Origin: Sulfurospirillum sp. UCH001
GTDB taxonomy: Bacteria > Campylobacterota > Campylobacteria > Campylobacterales > Sulfurospirillaceae
NCBI RefSeq assembly: GCF_001548035.1
Contig: NZ_AP014723.1
Coordinates: 1,488,001-1,552,000 of the forward strand
Direction: 5' to 3'
DNA length: 64,000 nucleotides
Shown: positions 41,196 through 49,865 of the stretch, piece after piece
Numbering within the stretch: the stretch's first letter is position 1
Layout of the letters: the number at the start of each line of letters is the position of its first letter
The notes under the pieces: model-generated
The model's input: the letters and a program-made list of their open reading frames with translations, nothing else
What the model was told of the DNA's origin: nothing
The model's database searches: none
Program-made: the position numbers and the translations under genes

Positions 41196-43769
41196 TTAAA
41201 GCGATGTTGAGGGTGTCGGTTTTCCAAAGAAATAGCCTTGGAAATTCTGACATCCCATTGCTTTAAGTCTTTCAAATTGCTCTTCTGTCTCTACACCTTC
41301 AGCAATCACTTCCATATTAAAATTCTTGCCAATTGAAATAATTGTCTCAACAATCAGTGCATCACTACGATTTAACATAAAGTCACGTACAAACGACTGA
41401 TCGATTTTAAGTTCATCCACATTAAGACATTTCAAGTATTGCAAACTTGAATATCCTGTTCCAAAATCATCGACAGAAAGGGATACACCCAATGCTTTAA
41501 GTTCTCTAATTTTTTCTAATGCTTTCGTACTATCCCCAATTAAAAGGCTTTCAGTAAGTTCTAGACGAATTAGTGCAGGATGAATGGCTGTTTCTTCAAG
41601 TGTGCTACGTACACTATACACAAAATCTTCGCGCTCAAACTGCTTGGTACTCACATTGATGGAGACTCTCCATTGCGATTTTAGGGCATCATTTTCCCAA
41701 AGTTTCACTTGCATCATCGCCTCTTTTAAGACCCATTGACCAAGTGGGACAATAAGCCCTGACTCTTCACACAAACGAATGAACTGCATAGGTGGTATAA
41801 GTTCACCATTAGGTTTAGCAAGCCGTATGAGTGCTTCAACACCTATAATATGGGCATTTTGATCAACTTGTGGTTGATAATAAAGCAAAAATTGTTTTGA
41901 ATCAATAGCATCTCTTAATTGTTGAAGCATTAAAGATTTTTCTTCCATCACTTTTTGAATATAAGGATCAAAAAAGCGAATCGTATTGCGTCCATCAGTT
42001 TTAGCCGTATACATTGCACTATCGGCATGGCTGAGTAGTGTAGCGACATCTTCTTCTCCATCAAAAAGACCAATTCCAATACTCACAGTCACATAAAAAG
42101 GATGATTATCGATCATAAATGGCTCTTTTGTTGCAACCAAAATTTGCATTGCGATCTCTTCAGCCTTTTTTGCCGCATTTTCAAGCTCAGTATCTAAAGA
42201 AGGTAATAAAAGAGCAAATTCATCTCCACCAAAACGTGCGATGCTATTATTATCTTGTGTATAATTCAATAATCTCTGTGCCATCATAATAAGCAATTGA
42301 TCACCTGTCGCATGCCCTTTGAGATCATTAATAGATTTAAAATTATCCAAATCCATAAATAACAATGCACCATAAGTTTTACTACGCTTATTTGCATGAA
42401 TACAAAGTTTTATTTGCTCAATAAGCAATGATTTATTGGCGAGATTTGTAAGAGAATCATAATAAGAGAGTCTTACAATGCTCTCTTTTTGCATAAAAGA
42501 GTTAATTGCAAATCCAATATCACCTGCTAATTCTTCTATCATAGCACGTTCTTCTGGACTAAATCCCTCTTCCATCGTTGTACAAACGGTAAGAATACCT
42601 AATGCTGAACGTGCGAATTTATCACTTTTTAAAACAGTAATATAAGCTTCACTTACATGATAGCGCATCATTGTCGCTTGACAAGTTTGAGGAATATTCT
42701 CACTTTTAGGTTTGATAATTAAAGAACCACACTCTTCAAAAACTTTTTGTTCTAAACTATTGACGTCATGTTCTTCATCAAAACCACATGACTCTTTTAC
42801 CTGTAAAGCGTCTTTATCCCATAATGCTATTTTGACATGAGCAAATGAATCATTAGCAAAAAGACATCGTGCCGTTTCATAGAGTAGTTCATCTAACGTT
42901 TGTGTCGTAATCAAAATTTGGTTGCTATCTGCAACTGTACGCAAAACAGAATAAAGATGCTTTTGATGTGCATATGCATTTTCAAGCTCAATACTTTTTT
43001 GGGCTAAGTTCTTTGTACGCTCTAACACCAACGCCTCAAGCTCTTTTTTTTGCTCAACGTCACGTTTTGTCAACTCTCTAATAGCAATATACATGAGGCT
43101 CAACAAAAGGAGCATCACAACTGAACTAAATAACATCTCTTTCCAGAAAAATGCAATCACTTCATCAAATAAAGTATTTTTGGGAATCTTAATACTTGTT
43201 AGACCTCTTACTTCGCCTAGTTTATAGCCATATGCATGTTCGTAACGTTTTGCAATGTATGGTAATACTTCATTTTTTTCACCATGACATACTAAACAAT
43301 AGGCTTGAATTCGTAAAGGAGAAGCGAAAAAGAAAAATTCTTCATCTCCTTCTTTGACAAGCTCAATGCTCTCATTTTTATCAGGATTTTGATTAAAATA
43401 GGCAATGGATTTTCTTTCTAAAGCATCTGCTTGATTCACAGGGTTACGAGGGCGATCAGAAACATTCTGAATGCTAATACCTTGATTTGAGCGTTTTAAA
43501 AATTCTTCACTAATATGCGCAGAAGCATGTGCAGGCAAAAATCCAACAGTAGAATCATTAAGGTCAATTCCACTTTCTAAAAATTGTTTGTGGTACACAT
43601 AACGCATAGATAAAAAATAATCTTGGAGGGTTTTTGCTTTGGAGTAAGCACGCATTTGTGCCAAATTTTCTGCTTGATGATACAGATACAATACCACAAG
43701 CCCGTGCGATATAAACACGCAAAAAGCGATGATCCAAAAAAGACGCTTACTGAGGTTAAGTTGTCTCAC
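41196..43769 (-). CDS. membrane sensor with heme-c Tll0287-like, GAF, GGDEF and EAL domains
   Basis: This 857-residue protein probably controls c-di-GMP. Domain order: a membrane helix (about 10-30), a periplasmic DUF3365/Tll0287-like domain with a heme-c site CLVCH (Cys158, Cys161, His162), a second helix (about 212-231), a GAF-like region (about 270-420), GGDEF (514-518, intact) and EAL (645-647 in GVEALIRLA). The heme site implies redox or gas sensing. Both catalytic domains look intact, so the net direction of activity cannot be told. Confidence 0.9.
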   Translation of the reverse strand: MRQLNLSKRLFWIIAFCVFISHGLVVLYLYHQAENLAQMRAYSKAKTLQDYFLSMRYVYHKQFLESGIDLNDSTVGFLPAHASAHISEEFLKRSNQGISIQNVSDRPRNPVNQADALERKSIAYFNQNPDKNESIELVKEGDEEFFFFASPLRIQAYCLVCHGEKNEVLPYIAKRYEHAYGYKLGEVRGLTSIKIPKNTLFDEVIAFFWKEMLFSSVVMLLLLSLMYIAIRELTKRDVEQKKELEALVLERTKNLAQKSIELENAYAHQKHLYSVLRTVADSNQILITTQTLDELLYETARCLFANDSFAHVKIALWDKDALQVKESCGFDEEHDVNSLEQKVFEECGSLIIKPKSENIPQTCQATMMRYHVSEAYITVLKSDKFARSALGILTVCTTMEEGFSPEERAMIEELAGDIGFAINSFMQKESIVRLSYYDSLTNLANKSLLIEQIKLCIHANKRSKTYGALLFMDLDNFKSINDLKGHATGDQLLIMMAQRLLNYTQDNNSIARFGGDEFALLLPSLDTELENAAKKAEEIAMQILVATKEPFMIDNHPFYVTVSIGIGLFDGEEDVATLLSHADSAMYTAKTDGRNTIRFFDPYIQKVMEEKSLMLQQLRDAIDSKQFLLYYQPQVDQNAHIIGVEALIRLAKPNGELIPPMQFIRLCEESGLIVPLGQWVLKEAMMQVKLWENDALKSQWRVSINVSTKQFEREDFVYSVRSTLEETAIHPALIRLELTESLLIGDSTKALEKIRELKALGVSLSVDDFGTGYSSLQYLKCLNVDELKIDQSFVRDFMLNRSDALIVETIISIGKNFNMEVIAEGVETEEQFERLKAMGCQNFQGYFFGKPTPSTSL

Positions 43770-43837
43770 AAAGTTGATCCCTTTATTTAGACTACAAGAC
43801 TTTTAGAGATTGTAATCTCTCTTAACTTAGAATTAAG

Positions 43838-45013
43838 TTATACCGCTTTGAGTGTACTTTTTAAAAAAATATAACCAATAACACCTGAAAGAAAAGAACC
43901 TAATAAAATAGCCAATTTATCAGCATAATAAAACAAATTAGTGTCATTGTACGCTAAAGTATTTACAAAAAGACTCATTGTAAAACCTATACCTGTAAGT
44001 ATTGAAACACCATAGAGTTGTTTAAAACTGCTTCCCGTTGGTAAAGAAGCAAAGCCTAACTTAATTGCAAGAAAGCTAAAGCCAAAAACACCCAGTTGTT
44101 TACCCAAAAAGAGCCCTAGGATAATGCCCAATGAGACGTCAGAAAAAAGAGCCATAGGTGAAAGTCCTTTAAGATCGACACCTGCATTAACGAAGGCAAA
44201 CAATGGAAGAATAAAAAAGGCAACCCAATAATGTAGATCATGTTCCATCTCTTTTAGCATGGAAAAGCGCTTGCCGTTTCTGTTTGTAGAATACAGAGGA
44301 ATACAAAAAGCCAATACAACGCCTGCAATCGTTGCATGAACGCCTGATTTTAAAACACTGATCCACAGAACAATGCCAACGAGAACATAGGCTGCTTTTT
44401 TAATGACTTTTAAATGATTCATAACAACCAGAACAATAATAGCACCAAATGCAACTAAAATGGATACGAGCGATAAATTGCTCGTATAAAATAATGCAAT
44501 AATCACAATGGCACCAAGATCATCAATGATGGCTAATGCCATTAAAAAAATTTTGAGTGATGCAGGGACACGATTTCCTAATAAAGAGAGAATACCTAAA
44601 GCAAAAGCAATATCAGTTGCTGTTGGGATTGCCCAGCCATTCATGGAAAAAGAGTCTTTCAAATTGAAAAAAGTAAAAATGAGAGCGGGTAAAATCATAC
44701 CACCAAGTGCAGCGATTGCTGGAAGCGCCACTTGCGTCTTAGAAGAAAGCTCACCTTCTAATACTTCACGTTTAACTTCAAGCCCCACTAAAAAAAAGAA
44801 AATTGCCATGAGTCCATCATTGACCCACAAAAAAAGTGGCTTTGCAATACCAAACGTTCCTATACTTATTTGAACTGGAGTACGCAAAAAATCAGAATAA
44901 AAATCTGTAAAAAAACTATTTTGTAGAAAGAGTGCCAAAAGTGTCACAGCAATGAGTACTACCCCAGATGAAGACTCTTTTTTTATAAACTCTTCTATTG
45001 TTGAAAGCATCAT
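43838..45013 (-). CDS. nhaA: Na+/H+ antiporter NhaA
   Basis: NhaA exports Na+ for protons and sets cytoplasmic pH. The 391-residue protein has about 12 membrane helices, family segments NDGLMAIFFFLVGLEVKRE and TATDIAFALGIL with the ion-binding Asp residues in AIIDDLGAIVIIALFYT. Start ATG 45013, with a second ATG just after it. Single gene between the sensor and mnmE. Confidence 0.95.
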   Translation of the reverse strand: MMLSTIEEFIKKESSSGVVLIAVTLLALFLQNSFFTDFYSDFLRTPVQISIGTFGIAKPLFLWVNDGLMAIFFFLVGLEVKREVLEGELSSKTQVALPAIAALGGMILPALIFTFFNLKDSFSMNGWAIPTATDIAFALGILSLLGNRVPASLKIFLMALAIIDDLGAIVIIALFYTSNLSLVSILVAFGAIIVLVVMNHLKVIKKAAYVLVGIVLWISVLKSGVHATIAGVVLAFCIPLYSTNRNGKRFSMLKEMEHDLHYWVAFFILPLFAFVNAGVDLKGLSPMALFSDVSLGIILGLFLGKQLGVFGFSFLAIKLGFASLPTGSSFKQLYGVSILTGIGFTMSLFVNTLAYNDTNLFYYADKLAILLGSFLSGVIGYIFLKSTLKAV

Positions 45014-45074
45014 AACCCCTTTTTATAGCTCTTTTTATCGTAGCATACCGAGGTAAATAGTTTATAAATGAAGA

Positions 45075-46412
45075 TTATTTACCTAAGCAGAAGTTACTAA
45101 ACATTTTCTCTAAAATCTCATCACGCTCAAAAGCTGTCGTGATAGAAGAGATACTCGAAATTGCTTCATTGATATGGAAAGCAAAAAGCTCTAACTCCCC
45201 TTCTCCTAGGAGTTGATAAGAACTTTGTACATTTTCATATGCCTGTTTTACGGCATCGATTTGGCGCATTGATGTAAGCATAAGGGTATCTTCAACAGCC
45301 GTTTGATCTAAAATTGCTTTAAGCCTATCCGTAAGTTCACGACTATGTGTTTGACACGAAAGAGCAATAAAATCTTGATCTAAATGCTGTGTATCAAAGT
45401 GGTTAGGAAGGTCTATTTTATTTAAAACTGTAAGAATTTGTTTTGAAGATGCATATTTTTGGAGCAAAGAAAGCATCTCTTCATCTTCATGGTCACAAGG
45501 CTTGCTATTATCAAACATTGCAATAACAATCTCAGACTCTTCAATCGCTGCAATAGAACGCTCAATTCCTATTTTTTCAATCACATCATTTGCTTGTCTA
45601 ATACCAGCAGTATCAACAATGCGAACCAGATGTGAACCAATGCGTAGTTCTTCTTCGATAGTATCACGAGTTGTACCTGCTATATCACTAATGATAGCCC
45701 TATCATAACTTAAGAGGTTATTTAAAAGAGAGCTTTTACCAACATTTGGTTTACCGACTATGGCAATTTTAAAACCATTGATCAATCCTTGTCTGCGCTT
45801 ACTACTTTCATATGTTTTAAAAAGTTCTTTAGCCAATACATCAAGTTTATCTTTGATTTTCTCAATCATATCAAGAGGTAAATCTTCTTCAGCATAATCG
45901 ATATTGACTTCAACAAAGGCAAGGATTTCTATCAGTAGTTCTCTAACATGTCCAACAAAGTCGCGAAGCTCACCTTTGAGTTGACGGGTTAACATTTTAG
46001 CAGCATCAACACTTTTTGTCTCAATAAGAGCGGCAATGGCTTCCGCCTCACTAAGATCAATACGACCATTTAAAAAAGCACGTTTAGAAAATTCACCAGG
46101 ATTGGCCAATCTTGCACCATGATGAAGAAGTGTTTCTAACACAAGTCCAGCAACAACACTACCACCATGGCATTGAAACTCGACGACATCTTCGGCAGTA
46201 AAACTGTGTGGCGCTTTAAAGTAAATAACAATCGCTTGATCAATAGCATCATTCAGTTTGTCATGTAAAAAGCTGAGTGTTGCAAGACGCGGAGTTAATG
46301 TCTCTTTTTTTGAGAGTTTTAAAGCCAAGGTAAGGGCATCGGGTCCACTTACACGAACAATCGCGATGGAACCGACCCCTGCACTTGTGGCAATCGCAGC
46401 AATAGTATCTAT
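45075..46412 (-). CDS. mnmE: tRNA modification GTPase MnmE, non-standard AUA start
   Basis: MnmE with MnmG modifies wobble uridine of tRNAs. The frame upstream of the TTG at 46328 encodes the normal family N-terminus, DTIAAIATSAGVGSIAIVRV, which belongs to the folate-binding domain. Only four codons (GAA AAA CGC ATA) separate an in-frame stop from that Asp, and none is ATG, GTG or TTG. ATA 46412-46410 fits: AGGA lies seven bases ahead, and it overlaps the jag stop as ATAG. This gives 445 residues with GTPase motif GKPNVGKSS and C-terminal FCLGK. Starting at TTG would delete essential sequence. Confidence 0.85.
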   Translation of the reverse strand: MDTIAAIATSAGVGSIAIVRVSGPDALTLALKLSKKETLTPRLATLSFLHDKLNDAIDQAIVIYFKAPHSFTAEDVVEFQCHGGSVVAGLVLETLLHHGARLANPGEFSKRAFLNGRIDLSEAEAIAALIETKSVDAAKMLTRQLKGELRDFVGHVRELLIEILAFVEVNIDYAEEDLPLDMIEKIKDKLDVLAKELFKTYESSKRRQGLINGFKIAIVGKPNVGKSSLLNNLLSYDRAIISDIAGTTRDTIEEELRIGSHLVRIVDTAGIRQANDVIEKIGIERSIAAIEESEIVIAMFDNSKPCDHEDEEMLSLLQKYASSKQILTVLNKIDLPNHFDTQHLDQDFIALSCQTHSRELTDRLKAILDQTAVEDTLMLTSMRQIDAVKQAYENVQSSYQLLGEGELELFAFHINEAISSISSITTAFERDEILEKMFSNFCLGK

Positions 46413-47374
46413 GCGTTTTTCCTATTAAAATCGTTAACAACGATGAATTTACCACCATCTTTCCCTGACTTAATCCCAACGTATTTTTCAGGAAATTCTG
46501 TACGGAGTGCTTCAAGAGCAATTTTGATAAGAACACCATCTAAAATTTTGGTCTGTCCTTTACCACTGTTGCGAATACGCTCAATGACAGGAACAAGGTA
46601 TTTTTCGATCATCTCTTCTTGATTTTTCAAAAATTCAGCAATTTCAAGACGAATATTCAAACCATACTTGAGGTTAATCCAATTATAAAGCAAATAAGAG
46701 AGTGCCTTGTAACGATACCCTTCTTTTCCAATCAATAATGCTGCATCTTCTCCACTAAATTCAATTAAGATAGTGTCATCACTGTATTTAGAAACAAGAG
46801 GTGTATCTAACGTAAAACAGCTGTATTTAAAAAGGTTTTTGATTTGTAAACGTACTTCATCAATGATATCATTGATTTCGCGTTTTTCTTGATGAAAATT
46901 CTGATCAATCGCTGTTGGCGCAATAGTGTGTCTTGGCTCTTTTGCTGGAACAACTTTAGGTGTTTCACCCTTCACTTCTGCCTTTGGTGTTACAGGAGTT
47001 TCTTTAACGACCAATGGCTCAGGACGTTTATTTTCAGAAAATTCATTTTTCGAAAATTCTTTATTTCTATTTTTGTTGCGTCTATTTTTAGAACGGCGAT
47101 TACGATCTCTTCGTTCTTCGCCATTTTCTGTATCTGTTTCATGACGCTCATCTTCTTTACGTGAACTAACAGATTCTTTACGAACATGCTCTTCTTTAAA
47201 AGGCTTTGCGCCTTTTCGCTGCACTTCAATGATAGCACTTTTTTTGAAAAGCCCAAGGAATCCGCTTGAGCCATTTTGAATAATATTAATATCTAAATCT
47301 ACGACCGAACAAGACAACTCACTCGCCGCTTTGGAGTAAGCTTCTTGGAGTGTTGCTGCTTCTACTTTGATCAT
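46409..47374 (-). CDS. jag: Jag/KhpB RNA-binding protein
   Basis: Jag (SpoIIIJ-associated, KhpB) proteins bind RNA and affect division and envelope processes. The 321 residues start with a Jag-N domain (MIKVEAATLQEAYSKAASEL, with GFLGLFKKSA), then an Arg/Lys/Glu-rich linker (about 60-115), and a C-terminal KH-type domain with LLIGKEGYRYKALSYLLY and an R3H-like helix. It overlaps yidC by 4 nt and its stop overlaps the mnmE start. Confidence 0.88.
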   Translation of the reverse strand: MIKVEAATLQEAYSKAASELSCSVVDLDINIIQNGSSGFLGLFKKSAIIEVQRKGAKPFKEEHVRKESVSSRKEDERHETDTENGEERRDRNRRSKNRRNKNRNKEFSKNEFSENKRPEPLVVKETPVTPKAEVKGETPKVVPAKEPRHTIAPTAIDQNFHQEKREINDIIDEVRLQIKNLFKYSCFTLDTPLVSKYSDDTILIEFSGEDAALLIGKEGYRYKALSYLLYNWINLKYGLNIRLEIAEFLKNQEEMIEKYLVPVIERIRNSGKGQTKILDGVLIKIALEALRTEFPEKYVGIKSGKDGGKFIVVNDFNRKNA

Positions 47375-48957
47375 TTTTCGACCTTTTGCTCTTCATGTTT
47401 TTTTGCGAAAAGTTTATTGACGTAAAACTGTTGTACGATAGATGCTAAGTTATTTGTAAACCAGTAAAGTGTTAAACCTGCTGGGAAAGTTACAAAGAAG
47501 AATGTAAAGATCAATGGCAAGAACTTCATAATCTTCTCTTGCATAGGATCCGTAAATGTTGTTGGTGTAATACGCTGATGCAAGAACATGGTAATACCCA
47601 TCAACACAGGAAGAATAAAGTATGGATCTTTAATTGCTAAGTCTTGTACCCAAAAAATCCACGCAGCACCTTTTAACTCAATCGCATTTTGTAAAACACG
47701 GTAAACCGCAAAAAAGACAGGAATTTGTAAAAGAATTGGTAAACATCCACCCATTGGGTTTGCGCCATGCTTTTTATAAAGTTCCATCATATGCATATTT
47801 AGTTTTTGCTTGTCATCGCCATACTTTTTCTGCAATTCTTTCACTTTTGGTGCTAGCTCTTTGAGCTTGTTCATAGAAACCATACCTTTGTATGTCAAAG
47901 GATAAAGCACTAAACGAACGATGATTGTCATTGCAACAATCGCCCAACCCCAGTTTCCAAAAATTCCATGCAAGTATGCAAGTAGTTTGAAGAGTGGTTT
48001 AGCAATAAATGTAAAAAAGCCATATTCAACAACATCTGTTAATTCAGGATTAATGGCTTTGAGTTTAACATGCTCTTTTGGTCCAATATAACCACTGAGT
48101 TTAAAATCTTCATTACCTTTTACAAATAAAAGAGGATCTTTGTCTTTACCAACAGAAACAACACTCTCTAAACCTTTATCTAGTTCATAGAAAAATGTGG
48201 TGTAATATTTGTCAGCGCCAGCGACAACTTTAGCATTTGAAAAACGCTCATCTCCCTTAGCACTACCATCATCGATTGTTTTCACAGTACCATCTGATTT
48301 TTTAATAAGTGCTCCATGGAATGTATAACCATCTACAGCTACACTTGGACGGAACCCTGGAGAAACAAAATATTCTTTAGGTGTTGAGAGTTTAATGTGT
48401 AAATCATATTTGCCTGATGGGAAAAATGTTAAAGTTTTGGTAATATTTACACTACCAAGTGTTTGTGTTAAAACAACACTACTTCCATTTTCAGTGACAT
48501 CTACATTGCTTTTATCTGCACTATAAGACATTACAAAGGCATCAGCATTAACGTTTTTATCGCTAAAACGAATTTCAAGTGGTAAAAGGGATTGAGAAGC
48601 ATCGATAAGCTGAAAACGCTCACCTTTGTCATCTTTGTACTTACCTTCTTCAAGATAAAACTTTGCAATTCTACCAAGTCTGTCGATTTGTACTTCGTAA
48701 CCCGCAGCTTTGATTGTTGTAATAATTTCACTCTCTTTAGCTGAGCCCATAGGAGCTGATGCAACATCTGCACTACTTGCTGATTTCACTTCAGGCGCAC
48801 TTGTTGTCGTTGAAGGGGTAGCATTTTGTTCAAGAGATGTGTTTTCAGTCAATGGAGGGTTTTTGGGGATAAAAAAATGATCATACAGAGCAAAAAATAA
48901 AAATGATAGTACAGTGGCAAGAATGATGCGCACTTGAGGAGTAAGTTTATCTGTCAC
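47371..48957 (-). CDS. yidC: membrane protein insertase YidC
   Basis: YidC inserts and folds inner-membrane proteins. The 528-residue protein has an N-terminal helix, a large periplasmic domain (about 60-320), and five C-terminal helices with GNWGWAIVAMTIIVRLVLYPL, the insertase core with the conserved Arg. GTG start at 48957. Part of rpmH-rnpA-yidD-yidC-jag-mnmE. Confidence 0.96.
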   Translation of the reverse strand: MTDKLTPQVRIILATVLSFLFFALYDHFFIPKNPPLTENTSLEQNATPSTTTSAPEVKSASSADVASAPMGSAKESEIITTIKAAGYEVQIDRLGRIAKFYLEEGKYKDDKGERFQLIDASQSLLPLEIRFSDKNVNADAFVMSYSADKSNVDVTENGSSVVLTQTLGSVNITKTLTFFPSGKYDLHIKLSTPKEYFVSPGFRPSVAVDGYTFHGALIKKSDGTVKTIDDGSAKGDERFSNAKVVAGADKYYTTFFYELDKGLESVVSVGKDKDPLLFVKGNEDFKLSGYIGPKEHVKLKAINPELTDVVEYGFFTFIAKPLFKLLAYLHGIFGNWGWAIVAMTIIVRLVLYPLTYKGMVSMNKLKELAPKVKELQKKYGDDKQKLNMHMMELYKKHGANPMGGCLPILLQIPVFFAVYRVLQNAIELKGAAWIFWVQDLAIKDPYFILPVLMGITMFLHQRITPTTFTDPMQEKIMKFLPLIFTFFFVTFPAGLTLYWFTNNLASIVQQFYVNKLFAKKHEEQKVEK

Positions 48958-48967
48958 GAGATTCCCT

Positions 48968-49306
48968 TTATTTCGTTGTTTTAAAAGATTTTACCACGTA
49001 AAAACTTTGCTTATCTTTTGGTACAAACCAAAAAGTTATAGAATGTGGGTGTGAATGTTTGGGAGACAAAGGAAGAGGAGATGCAAAACACTTTTTGATA
49101 ACAGGATAATCAATTCCTCCAGCAAAAAGCTGATTACATTTCAGAATGCGTATAAAACTATAAAAGATAGCTTTTAAAAAACTATTGTGTAGAAGTTGTT
49201 CTTTCGTATATTGAGAACATGTCGGATAATACCTACAACTTCCATAGCCAATCAGTGTAAAAAACTTCTGATAAAGCTTTATCAACAACAGTGCTAAAGA
49301 TTTCAT
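48968..49306 (-). CDS. yidD: membrane protein insertion efficiency factor YidD
   Basis: YidD assists YidC-dependent insertion. The 112-residue protein has the family core LIKLYQKFFTLIGYGSCRYYPTCSQY with the conserved Cys pair, followed by GGIDYPVIKK. Its ATG overlaps the rnpA stop (ATGA). The C-terminal 30 residues are longer than in short family members. Confidence 0.9.
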   Translation of the reverse strand: MKSLALLLIKLYQKFFTLIGYGSCRYYPTCSQYTKEQLLHNSFLKAIFYSFIRILKCNQLFAGGIDYPVIKKCFASPLPLSPKHSHPHSITFWFVPKDKQSFYVVKSFKTTK

Positions 49307-49641
49307 TCTTTAACACAGTTCAATTTTTTCATAGACCATATAATCCCTTTTTTAAGAGCATCATACGATATGTGATTGATCTTCTCTTTTGCTACAAAAA
49401 CATACACGCCATCATTTAAAGTGTGTTGAATTTCTAAAAAAATAGCCCGAAGTCGCCTTTTGGCTAAATTTCGCTTGATAGCATTACCGACTTTCTTGCT
49501 CGCCGTAAAGCCAACTCTTTTTGCTGTATCGTTATTGTAAAAGACTAAGGCACCATCAAAGTGCCATTTTTTAGCATGGTTATAAACGTATGAATACTCT
49601 CTCGTTGCCTTGAGAGTATCATAATCTTTTAAGCGGCCAAT
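49303..49641 (-). CDS. rnpA: ribonuclease P protein component, non-standard AUU start
   Basis: RnpA is the protein subunit of RNase P. The frame encodes [42 protein letters not shown] (RNR-type motif) and ends in CVKE, 112 residues in all. The frame has no ATG, GTG or TTG until residue 79. An in-frame TAG lies two codons upstream of ATT 49641, which gives [11 protein letters not shown], the usual length. AAAGG lies nine bases ahead. It starts within rpmH (13-nt overlap) and its stop overlaps the yidD start. A gene finder limited to the three common starts would miss it. Confidence 0.82.
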   Translation of the reverse strand: MGRLKDYDTLKATREYSYVYNHAKKWHFDGALVFYNNDTAKRVGFTASKKVGNAIKRNLAKRRLRAIFLEIQHTLNDGVYVFVAKEKINHISYDALKKGIIWSMKKLNCVKE

Positions 49642-49763
49642 CTGCTTCTACCTTTAGCACGACGTGCTGCAATAACTTTACGTCCGCCTTTAGTTTTCAT
49701 TCTAAGTCTGAAGCCATGAGTGCGTTTTTTAGGTGTACTATGTGGCTGATACGTTCTTTTCAT
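49629..49763 (-). CDS. rpmH: 50S ribosomal protein L34
   Basis: L34 is a small basic protein of the large subunit. The 44 codons run from ATG 49763, [18 protein letters not shown], to [10 protein letters not shown] and TAA at 49629, an exact family match. It is too short for usual cut-offs. It is first in the rpmH-rnpA-yidD-yidC-jag-mnmE cluster. Confidence 0.97.
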   Translation of the reverse strand: MKRTYQPHSTPKKRTHGFRLRMKTKGGRKVIAARRAKGRSRLAA

Positions 49764-49790
49764 CAAAAATTCCTTTAACAAAAATAATTT

Positions 49791-49811
49791 TAAGGTATGG
49801 ATTTTACCTTA
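49791..49811 (-). promoter_or_regulatory. possible rpmH promoter with overlapping inverted repeat
   Basis: A minus-strand TAAAAT (49801-49806) lies 38 nt before the rpmH ATG. It is inside a 7-bp inverted repeat, TAAGGTA and TACCTTA (49791-49797, 49805-49811). A -35 is not clear. The repeat could be an operator or only a chance dyad. Confidence 0.35.
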
Positions 49812-49865
49812 GCTTTACTTAAAATTGCATAAGCTTCGATTAAGCACTGCTCTTAATGTCAGCAC

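Noticed and set aside
49600-49865. Possible replication origin beside rpmH/rnpA or near hobA
   Set aside because: Many bacteria have oriC near rpmH, but no dnaA or dnaN gene and no cluster of DnaA boxes was seen here. Campylobacterota normally have oriC elsewhere.
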